Shown: positions 1 through 12,200 of the stretch, piece by piece
How the letters are laid out: every line of letters starts with the position of its first letter
Numbering within the stretch: the stretch's first letter is position 1
Origin: Hormiphora californensis
Lineage: Eukaryota; Ctenophora; Tentaculata; Cydippida; Pleurobrachiidae
Direction of reading: 5' to 3'
DNA: 64,000 nucleotides
Assembly (NCBI GenBank): GCA_020137815.1
Contig: CM035362.1
Coordinates: 6,237,960-6,301,959, forward strand
Notes under the pieces: model-generated
What the model was told of the DNA's origin: nothing
Database searches by the model: none
What the model saw: the letters and a program-made list of their open reading frames with translations, nothing else
Made by a program: the position numbers and the translations under genes

Positions 1-3000
1 CCCCATGTTTTATGTTGACACCACACCAATGTTTGATAGTTTCATACACTACCACCCAAATGTTTTATAGTTGCACTAACCACCCGTGTTGTTTTGTTGC
101 TACCCCCACCATGTGTTGTATATTGCACTACATACACCAGTTTGTTGTTGCACTACACACCACCAAGTGTTGTATATGCACTACCCACCAGTGTTTTTAG
201 TTGCCTACATACCACCCTTGTTTATATTGACTACCACCCCCATGTGTTGTTAGTTGCACTAAACCAACATTGTTGAATTTTCACAACACCACCCTGTGTT
301 TTTTAGTTGCACTAAATCACCCGGGTTTTTTAGTTGCATACACTACCACCAAAAGGGTTTATGTTCACACCTACCACCATGTGTTTTATGTTTGCAAAAC
401 ATCCAAAACCCAAATTTGTATAGTTGAAACATACCACCAAATGTTTTATTTGCACACACTACCCCCAGTGTTGTATATTGGGCCCTTTTTACCACCATGT
501 GTTGTTAGTTGCACTCTACCACATGTGTTTTATAGTTCATACACTACCCCGTGTTTTATAGTGCACTACACTACCACCATGTGTTGTATAGTTGCACTAC
601 ACTACCACCATGTGTTGTATAGTTGCACTACACTACCACCATGTGTTGTATAGTTGCACTACACTACCACCATGTGTTGTATAGTTGCACTACACTACCA
701 CCATGTGTTGTATAGTGCACTTCTACCACCATGTTGTATAGTTGCACTACACCCACCATGTGTTGTATTTGCACTACTACCACCATGTTGTTAGTTGCAC
801 TACTACCACCATTTGTTTGTATATTGCACTACACTACCACCAATGTGTTGTATAGTTGCACTACACTACCACCATGTGTTGTATAGTTGCACTACCTACC
901 ACCATGTGTTGTATAGTTGCACTACACTACCACCATGTGTTGTATAGTTGCACTACACTGTGTGTAATCCTACACCATGTGTTGTAAGTTGCATCTACAC
1001 TACACACACCCATGTTTGTATAGTTGCACTACACTACCACCTGTTGTTGTATAGTTGCACTACACTACCACCATGTGTTGTATAGTTGCACACTACCACC
1101 AGTGTTGTATATTGCACTACACTACCACCATGTGTTTATAGTCCACTACACTACCACAGTGTTTTATTGACTACACTACACATGTGTTGTATAGTTGCAC
1201 TTACACTACCACCATGTGTTGTATAGTTGCATACATACCACCATGTGTTGTATGTCATGCACTACACTACCACATGTGTTGTATAGTTGCTACACTACCC
1301 ACATGGTTGTATAGTTGCACTACACCATGTATGTGTTGTATCACTACACCACCAGTGTTGTATAGTTGCACTACACTACCACCATGTGTATAGTTGCACT
1401 ACATACCACCATGGTTGTATAGTTGCACTACTACCACCAGTGTTGTCTAGTTGCACTACACTACCACCATGTGTTGTATAGTTGCACTACACTACCACCA
1501 AGTGTTGTAAGTTGCACTACACTACCACCATGTGTTGTATAGTTTGCACTACACTACCACCAATGTGTTGTATAGTTGCACTACACTACCACCTGATGTT
1601 TGAATAGTTGCACTACACTACCACCATGTGTTGTATAGTTGCACTACACTACCACCAAGTGTTGTATAGTTGCACTACTACACCATGTGTTGTATAGTTG
1701 CACGACACTACCACCATGTGTTGTAAGTGCCACACTACCACATGTGTTATAGTTGCACTACACTACCACCATGTGTTGTTATAGTTGCACTACACTACCA
1801 CCATGTGTTGGTATAGTTGCACTACACTACCACCAAGTGTTGTATAGTTGCACTACTACCACCAATGTGTTGTATAGTTGCACTACACTACCACCATGTG
1901 TTGTATAGTTGCACTACACTACCACCATGTGTTGTATAGGTTGCACTACACTACCACCATGTGTTGTATAGTTGGCACTACACTACCACCATGTTTGTAT
2001 GTTGCTATGTTGCACTACACTACCACCATGTGTTGTATAGCTGCCATTTGTATGCACTAACTACCCCTGTGTTGTTATTCTACCATACCATGTTTACCAC
2101 CTTATGACTTTTTGTAATTCACTACACCCAGATGTTGTTGTTTGCACTACTACCACCAGTTGTATGTTTAAAGTCACTATACACCACGTGTTGTTAGTTG
2201 CACTACACACCACCATGTGTTGTATTACACACTACCACATGGTTGTATATCCACTACATACCATGTGTTGTATGTTACTACACTACCACATGTGTTGTAT
2301 AGTTGCACTACACTCCACCATGGTTGTATAGTTGCCACATACCACCATGTTGTATAGTTGCACTACACCACCATGTTTTATAGTTGCACTACACTACCCC
2401 AAGTGTTTATGTGTGCACTACACTACCACCAGTGTTGTATAGTTGCCTACTACCACCATGGTTGTATGTTGACTACACTCCACCGTTAAGTTGACTATAC
2501 ACCATGTTGAATGCACTACTACCACCATGTGTTGTATAGTTGCACTACACTACCACCATGTGTGTATAGTTGCACTACACACCACCGTGTTGTTAGTTGC
2601 ACTACACTACCACCATGTTTGTATAGTTCACACACTACCCACCATGTGTTGTATAGTTCACACTACCACCAGTTGTATAGTTGCACTAACTCCACCTTTT
2701 CTAAAGTTGTATCCATTGTGATAATTGCACACACTCCGTTGTATGTTTGCACTACACACCACCATGTGTTGTATGTTGCACTACACTACCACCAGTGTTG
2801 TATATTTGCACTACACTACCACCAGTGTTGTTATTTGCACTACACTACCACCATGTTTGTATAGTTGCACTACACTACCACCATGTGTTGTATAGTTGAC
2901 ACACTCCACCATGTGTTGTATAGTTGTTACTAGTGCCACTGTTGTTTACTCACTACACCACATGTGTTGTATAGTTGCACACACTACCACCATGTGTTGT

Positions 3001-5963
3001 ATAGTTGCACTACACTACCACCATGTGTTGTATAGTTGCACTACACTACCACCATGTGTTGTCTAGTTGCACTACTACCACCATGTGTTGTATAGTTGCA
3101 CTACACTACCACCATGTGTTGTATAGTTGCACTACACTCACCACCATGTGTTGTATAGTTGCACTACTACCACCATGTGTTGTATAGTTGCACTACACTA
3201 CCACCATGTGTTGTATAGTTGCACTACACTACCACCATGTGTTGTATAGTTGCACTACACTACCACCAAGTGTTGTATAGTTGCACTACTACCACCATGT
3301 GTTGTATAGTTGCACTACACTACCACCATGTGTTGTATAGTTGCACTACACTACCACCATGTGTTGTATAGTTGCACTACACTACCACCATGTGTTGTAT
3401 AGTTGCACTACACTACCACCATGTGTTGTATAGTTGCACTACACTACCACCATGTGTTGTATAGTTGCACTACACTACCACCATGTGTTGTATAGTTGCA
3501 CTACACTACCACCAAGTGTTGTATAGTTGCACTACACTACCACCATGTGTTGTATAGTTGCACTACACTACCACCATGTGTTGTATAGTTGCACTACACT
3601 ACCACCATGTGTTGTATAGTTGCACTACACTACCACCATGTGTTGTATAGTTGCACTACACTACCACCATGTGTTGTATAGTTGCACTACACTACCACCA
3701 TGTGTTGTATAGTTGCACTACACTACCACCATGTGTTGTATAGTTGCACTACACTACCACCATGTGTTGTATAGTTGCACTACACTACCACCATGTGTTG
3801 TATAGTTGCACTACACTACCACCATGTGTTGTATAGTTGCACTACACTACCACCATGTGTTGTATAGTTGCACTACACTACCACCATGTGTTGTATAGTT
3901 GCACTACACTACCACCATGTGTTGTATAGTTGCACTACACTACCACCATGTGTTGTATAGTTGCACTACACTACCACCATGTGTTGTATAGTTGCACTAC
4001 ACTACCACCATGTGTTGTATAGTTGCACTACACTACCACCATGTGTTGTATAGTTGCACTACACTACCACCATGTGTTGTATAGTTGCACTACACTACCA
4101 CCATGTGTTGTATAGTTGCACTACACTACCACCATGTGTTGTATAGTTGCACTACACTACCACCATGTGTTGTATAGTTGCACTACACTACCACCATGTG
4201 TTGTATAGTTGCACTACACTACCACCATGTGTTGTATAGTTGCACTACACTACCACCATGTGTTGTATAGTTGCACTACACTACCACCATGTGTTGTATA
4301 GTTGCACTACACTACCACCATGTGTTGTATAGTTGCACTACACTACCACCATGTGTTGTATAGTTGCACTACACTACCACCATGTGTTGTATAGTTGCAC
4401 TACACTACCACCATGTGTTGTATAGTTGCACTACACTACCACCATGTGTTGTATAGTTGCACTACACTACCACCATGTGTTGTATAGTTGCACTACACTA
4501 CCACCATGTGTTGTATAGTTGCACTACACTACCACCATGTGTTGTATAGTTGCACTACACTACCACCATGTGTTGTATAGTTGCACTACACTACCACCAT
4601 GTGTTGTATAGTTGCACTACACTACCACCATGTGTTGTATAGTTGCACTACACTACCACCATGTGTTGTATAGTTGCACTACACTACCACCATGTGTTGT
4701 ATAGTTGCACTACACTACCACCATGTGTTGTATAGTTGCACTACACTACCACCAATGTGTTGTATAGTTGCACTACACTACCACCATGTGTTGTATAGTT
4801 GCACTACACTACCACCATGTGTTGTATAGTTGCACTACACTACCACCATGTGTTGTATAGTTGCACTACACTACCACCATGTGTTGTATAGTTGCACTAC
4901 ACTACCACCATGTGTTGTATAGTTGCACTACACTACCACCATGTGTTGTATAGTTGCACTACACTACCACCATGTGTTGTATAGTTGCACTACACTACCA
5001 CCATGTGTTGTATAGTTGCACTACACTACCACCATGTGTTGTATAGTTGCACTACACTACCACCATGTGTTGTATAGTTGCACTACACTACCACCATGTG
5101 TTGTATAGTTGCACTACACTACCACCATGTGTTGTATAGTTGCACTACACTACCACCATGTGTTGTATAGTTGCACTACACTACCACCATGTGTTGTATA
5201 GTTGCACTACACTACCACCATGTGTTGTATAGTTGCACTACACTACCACCATGTGTTGTATAGTTGCACTACACTACCACCATGTGTTGTATAGTTGCAC
5301 TACACTACCACCAATGTGTTGTATAGTTGCACTACACTACCACCAATGTGTTGTATAGTTGCACTACACTACCACCATGTGTTGTATAGTTGCACTACAC
5401 TACCACCATGTGTTGTATAGTTGCACTACACTACCACCATGTGTTGTATAGTTGCACTACACTACCACCATGTGTTGTATAGTTGCACTACACTACCACC
5501 AAGTGTTGTATAGTTGCACTACACTACCACCATGTGTTGTATAGTTGCACTACACTACCACCATGTGTTGTATAGTTGCACTACACTACCACCATGTGTT
5601 GTATAGTTGCACTACACTACCACCATGTGTTGTATAGTTGCACTACACTACCACCATGTGTTGTATAGTTGCACTTCTACCACCATGTGTTGTATAGTTG
5701 CACTACACTACCACCATGTGTTGTATAGTTGCACTACACTACCACCATGTGTTGTATAGTTGCACTACACTACCACCATGTGTTGTATAGTTGCACTACA
5801 CTACCACCATGTGTTGTATAGTTGCACTACTACCACCATGTGTTGTATAGTTGCACTACACTACCACCAAGTGTTGTATAGTTGCACTACACTACCACCA
5901 TGTGTTGTACAGTTGCACTACACTACCACCATGTGTTGTATAGTTGCACTACACTACCACCAT
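1..5963. repeat. 31-bp satellite array (about 190 copies)
   Basis: Tandem units of 31 bp, each built from GCACTACACTACCACC followed by ATGTGTTGTATAGTT. From about 3150 to 5950 the units are nearly identical. In the first 3 kb most units carry single-base deletions or small losses. The array ends where unique sequence begins near 5964. It lies upstream of the acceptor at 6209, so it belongs to an intron of the golgin gene. Open frames inside it simply repeat the unit and are not genes. Confidence 0.97.
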
Positions 5964-6209
5964 GATACCATATACCCTATACTGCTGCACAAAGTCACAA
6001 ATTGGTTTCTTCCGCTTTGACTTTACTTTCTCGTGGTTGCATTGCTTTTATAGTTGTTTACAAGTGAATTGTACTTTCTCACTTACATAATCATAATAAT
6101 ATGTTTGTTTGACTGTACTTTCTCGTGGTTGCATTGTTTGTAGTGAAGTATATCACTGTTGACTCCGATTGGTTTGATTGTTTGTTGAACTCCTTATATA
6201 TCTTTGTAG

Positions 6210-9200
6210 TTGGTGGCACTGAGGGGTGAGCACGATAACCTCAAAACCTCTACTGAAGCATCATCACGTGAATTTGAGGCCCAGGTATCGTCTCTAAAGG
6301 AGGAGCTAGGTGAAATGAGGACGGTATTAGAAGGAAAGGAAGGGGAACTGAAGGAAAGGAAGGAGGAAGTGGAGGAGAATGAAACTGAAATTAAAAGGTA
6401 TGTGGACCGACACTGAGTGTTTGTGGTATTTTGAGGGGAGCAGTACCCTCTGACTGACCTACACCTTTTCCCTATTCACTTGTCTCACAAAAGACTGCCC
6501 CAAGATACCGTGATGTGTAGTCTGACTCCCCTATAACACCCTAAATCACCACCAGGTTGACGTGTAGAGTTGAGGAGTTGGTGTCAGCTCTACAACCTAT
6601 ATAACACCCTATAACACCACCAGGTTGACGGGTAGAGTTGAGGAGTTGGTGTCAGCACTACAATCCAGTGAGGATGAAATGACGTCACTGCGACAGAAAG
6701 AAGAGGAGAGATTATCGAAGGATGAGGAAATGAAACAGGTTGTTTCTGAGTTGGATGCAGTCAAGAAACGTCATGCAGCAGAGTACAAGGTCAGCAATAC
6801 TCAAAGGGGGAGGGTTGGAATAGGGAGGGGGAGGGGGAGAGGTTCATTACTCAGGGGGAGGTTGTCGGGTTAGTATCGGGAAAGAGGTGGAACAGTATTA
6901 CTCAGGGGGCGTGTTGGAGTAGGGAGGGGGAGAGGTACTGGGGGTGACAGTCTGGAGATGGCGAGGGGTAAATGCGGTACCAAAGGGGTAGAGGTAGAGA
7001 GGGGCAGAGGGACAGAGAGAGGGACAGAGAGAGGGACAGAGAGAGGGACAGAGAGAGGGACAGAGAGAGGGACAGAGAGAGGGACAGAGAGAGGGACAGA
7101 GAGAGAGGGACAGAGAGAGGGGGTAGGTCTCTGGGTGTGGAACTCACAAATAGCCTGACAGATTAAGTTTTAGGAATTGGTGGGTCCTAGAAGGGTCAAT
7201 GACTTACAAATTCCAAATCGTTTTTCACCAGGAGATGGAAACTGATCTAGAGATCCGTAACAAGACCATCTCAAAACTAGAGAATGATATTCTCCACCTG
7301 ACAAGTGATAGGGAAACAATGGTAGCTTCATTCCAGCGAGATATGGAGAGTTCTCATACTACCCAGGATATGCTGCAAAAACAGGTAGAGTTAGTAATTT
7401 CTCTAGGTGGTCTCTTTTTTACGAAACCATTGGAAGTCGCTGACAAATAGAGACCATTAAAGGGTAGGGAACACTTCAACAACATCTTTTTTTTATCGGA
7501 AAAACATTTCAAACCAAACTTACAATATGAATAATACGTTAAATATCTCGTCACGTCCAGCCCGGGGGCTTCCTCAACGTAGCCTCAGGCCACCTTAACA
7601 GAGAACACCCACAGCGCCCGTCACTCTCAAATCAAAAAATAAGTTAAAATAAAAACTCTGATGATAAATATACTTCTCTTCAAATGGTAATAAATTAAAT
7701 TAAGTTATTGCTTGGTTGCCATAGTAACGTCCCTAGCAACAATTCCCCTCCCCAATTGGTTGCCATAGTAACTTCCCTAGCAACAATTCCCCTCCCCAAT
7801 TGGTTGCCATAGTAACGTCCCTAGCAACAATTCCCCTCCCCAATTGGTTGCCATAGTAACGTCCCTAGTAACAACTTCCCCTCCCCAATATGTTGCCATA
7901 GTAACGTCCCTAGTAACAATTCCCCTCCCCGATAGGTTGCCATAGTAACGTCCCTAGCAACAACTTCTTAATCCCCCGATTGGTTGCCATAGTAACGTCC
8001 CTAGCAACAACTTCTTAATCCCCCGATAGGTTGCCATAGTAACGTCCCTAGCAACAATTCCCCTCCCCGATAGGTTGCCATAGTAACGTCCCTAGTAACA
8101 ATTCCCCTCCCCAATAGGTTGCCATAGTAACATCCCTAGCAACAATTCCCCCGATTGGTTGCCATAGTAACGTCCCTAGTAACAATTCCCCTCCCCGATA
8201 GGTTGCCATAGTAACGTCCCTAGCAACAACTTCTTAATCCCCCGATTGGTTGCCATAGTAACGTCCCTAGCAACAACTTCTTAATCCCCCGATAGGTTGC
8301 CATAGTAACGTCCCTAGCAACAATTCCCCTCCCCGATAGGTTGCCATAGTAACGTCCCTAGTAACAATTCCCCTCCCCAATAGGTTGCCATAGTAACATC
8401 CCTAGCAACAATTCCCCCGATAGGTTGCTAAATTGGAATCTGAGATGGACCGGAGAGCAGAAGAGGAGGAGGAAAGAGGGAGAAAGATGTCCCAGTTGGA
8501 GGAGGAAGTTGAGCAGTCAAAGAAGGGAGGAAATGAGATGCAAGCAGATCTAGCTAAAACTAAAGACGGTAAATATATATCTGAACCCCCCCCCCCGCCC
8601 CCTCCCCCTCCACCCCACCCCCCTCCCCCACCGGTAATCAGCACCCACCTTTTAGGGTAGAGGTGCCCGGAAAATTCCCAGTTTATCAATTTCCTTGTAT
8701 TGGTTTTCCTCACGGTGTACCTTTTCAGATCTTCAAAAAGCAATGAGCGCCATCCAGAAGATGAAGGCGTTTATCAAGGATCTGAGATCGGAGAATGAAG
8801 AACTGAAAAACCTCAACTTCTTATTGGAGGTAATTTTAACAATTTTTAATTTCATCAACCAAACAGCTCATATATCCCATGAGTACAATAGCTTGAATCT
8901 TGATTTGAACTCAGAATGACGACTCATTTTGAGTCATGACTGCCACTAATAATTTCTCTGATTTAAACTCAGACTGTTAATTTCTCCATGTTGTTTCAGG
9001 AACAAGCCAAGACAGAGTCCGACAACCATAGTGCCAGTATCTGTGAACTGCAGCAGTCGTTAATGGTGAAACTGGAACAGAGTGCTGACAATGAAAATAG
9101 GTAAAAACCGCAAAGTTATTACCCATCTCTACTACCGAACTTGTATAAACACGCTCCTTCCCTCGATCCTCTCTCCAAGTTTAAAGGAGAGTTAGAACAA

Positions 9201-12200
9201 CACTCCCCCCCCCCCCTCGTCGGGTCAATCCCCATACTACCAGTGAGTACCACACCGCCCCCCGTCCCAGGGTGAAGGTTGAGCTGAAGAAGATGACCCA
9301 GGAGAGAGATGAGAAAGAGGCGGAGAAGGGGGAGCTATCTGGAAGAATTGAGGGTCTACTCAGTGAGAAGAAACAGTTATCTGAACTACTTAAAGAAACA
9401 ATGTCCCGACTAAAGGAACAGGTTAGTTATCGCTCAACCCCCCAGGAAATACTGGTCCCTGATTGGCTGATAACCAGTCACGTGACTTAAATAACGAGTT
9501 CTGATTGGTTGTTTACTTGGTCCGGTCGGTTCCTGCTCAACCCCCTTTCCGCGAGGGTTAGAACATAACATTTTGTTGATATAGTTACTGTCCAGGTTCT
9601 GACAGTCTGAACAAGTCAAATTACAGGATGAAATCAAATATATTTTGGTGTCATTGTTTCTCAAACTAATATGGTCTAACCCGTCCCCTCCCCCTCCCTC
9701 AGAAAACAGCCCAAACGGAGGCAGATAATGAGACGATATCACGACTCCAAGATGAGGCAGCAGACCTGAGGGAGAAGATATCACGACTCCAAGATGAGGC
9801 ATCAGATTTGAGGGAGAGTGTTACGATACATCTCGCCAAGGTGGAGGAGTTAGAATCCTCGCTGAGGGGTCGAGAGGAGAGGATAGGTGGCTTGGAGAAG
9901 GAGAGAGAGGGAAATGTGGGCAGAATCAATGATCTTGAGAAGGAGAGAGAGGGGAATGTGGGCAGAATCAATGTTCTTGAGAAGGAGAATGAAAGTTTAG
10001 TAAAGCAGGGAAATGATACTAAGATGGAATTAGAGGGAGTTCAACAGATGGTAAAGATGAAGGAGGTTCAGGCCACAACTGCAGAAGATAAGATGAATTC
10101 AGTGGAGGAGTACTACCAAGATAAACTAGAGACTTTGTCTAAAGAGAAGGATAATGCGATGGAACAAGGGAAGCTGATAAAGGTCAAGTTAGTTGAGCTT
10201 AAGAAGAAGGCAGATACGAGAATAAGTGGACTAAATGAGGAGAAGAGAGCTCTAGAAGCTGCTAAATCTGACCTGGAAGTTACTAAATCTGAACTGGAAT
10301 CCTCTAAATCTGAACTGGAATTGCAGATTAGAGAAGGGGAAGAAAAGAGGGCGGAACTAGAATCCAAGATCGCCTCCCTCCAATCTACCAGTGGTAATGA
10401 AGTTAACACACTCCGAGAACAACTAACCAGTGAAGTAGAGACACGAGAAAAACAATCCCAAGAAATATCTGGATTAATCGAGGAGCTGAGTGAAACCAAG
10501 AGCAACTATGAAACTCTGATATCCACAATCTCAGCCCTAAAATCAGCATCACTAGAGATAGAGTCACGGTGTCGGGAGCAGGACACTGAGTGTGCCCAAC
10601 TGAGAGAACAACTAACATCACGTGACGTGGAAATGAAGGAGCTGAGGGAGGAGAGACACATCCTAAATAAGGAGTTGACACGTGTTGAGAAGGAGATGGG
10701 GGAGAAGGTTAGGGAGGTTGGTGTTGCTAGCTCTGACATGGCAGCTCAACTGGAGACCCTTACCAGAGAACTAGAGAGGCAGAAGGAGGTTAACAGGGTA
10801 CAGTGTGGTGAGGTTGAGAGGTTGCAGATGGAACATGGTGGCAGTGGGGAGGTTATTAGGGAGTTACAGAGAGAGCTGGGTGAGACACTCCCCCTGTTAG
10901 AGGAGCTGAGGGAGGAGGTGGAGGTACTGAGGAAGGAACAAAAGGTGGGTGTTGTTAGGGTGTTGTTAGGGTGTTGTTAGGGTGTTGTTAGGGTGTTAGT
11001 TGCTAGGGTGTTGTTAGGGTGTTAGTTGTTAGGGTGTTGTTAGGGTGTTAGTTGTTAGGGTGTTGTTGTTTAGGGTGTTGTTAGGGTGTTAGTTGTTAGG
11101 GTGTTGTTGTTTAGGGTGTTGTTGTTAGGGTGTTGTTAGGGTGTTAATTAGGGTGTTGTTAGGGTGTTGTTGTTCCTTATTCACCCATGTGTTAACCCAG
11201 TGTGTTAACCCATATGTTAACCCAGTGTTATCCCATAGGAGACGAGAGACAAGTTGTCAGAAACAATGACAGAGAATGAGAGGTTGCAGCAGAGTGCAGA
11301 TAACTGGAACAGTAGTGCCCAGGAGAATATCAATGTCATGAAAAGGGAAATGGAAGATCTAATGCAGGAAAAACAGGTACATAGAATTATCCAGAACTAG
11401 ATCCTTACCAGCGAACAGGTACAGTTTCTATCCAGCTCCCTATCCGTTATCGCGCTGACCCTTCCTTCGCTCAGAGCGGAGGAGAGCCGAGAGGGTTATG
11501 AACAGGGAGGGTGGTTTATAATATTGTGAAATTGTTATCAATATTTGAGTCGTCTCCATAAGCCCGTTCTGAACCTCATTTGCCAAGCAACGAATTGTGA
11601 TAAATCCATCCCTATATTAATCACCCCACCAGGAGTTAGAGGCTAAGTTGGATTCTAAACACAGTAGCATGGAGGAGCTTGTTGCCAGGTTGGAGACAGC
11701 AGAGAAGGAACGTAATGAGGCCTTGGTTGCCATGGAGACACAACAGAGACAGATCGGGCAGGATTTAGCGACAATGGGACAGGAGTTAGAGACAACGAGG
11801 CAATATTTGGAGACAATGGAGGGTAGCAAGATGGAGAGTGAGGAAGCACTACAGGTTAGAACAATTCCATATATGGCAATGTTGATATGTTCATATATGG
11901 TAATGGTGATACACGTGACTAACTCCTCCCCTCTCCTTCAGATGACACGCGATAAACTTGCCTCCACGGAACGGGAACTCTCGGAGGCTTCAGAGCGTCT
12001 TGAAACCTTTGAAAAGACCCTCAGAGAGACAGGAGATAACTTAGAATCCACTCTCTCAACAGAGAAATCTCTGAGGTCCCAGCTAAAGGCTCAAGAGGAG
12101 GACATTGCAGATCTCAGGGCAGAGCTGGTCACTGTGAGACAGGAGAATGGAAGATTGGAGAGTCATAGTAACTCTGTTGATAGGTGTCTGGCGTCACTGA

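Noticed and set aside
1-6020. Many open frames of 60-127 codons across the first 6 kb
   Set aside because: They are translations of the 31-bp unit in different phases, rich in CCIVALHYHHVLYS-type repeats, with no independent start or domain.
10945-11174. Interstitial telomere
   Set aside because: TTAGGG occurs but as part of a longer TTAGGGTGTTG unit. It starts at a splice donor inside a gene.
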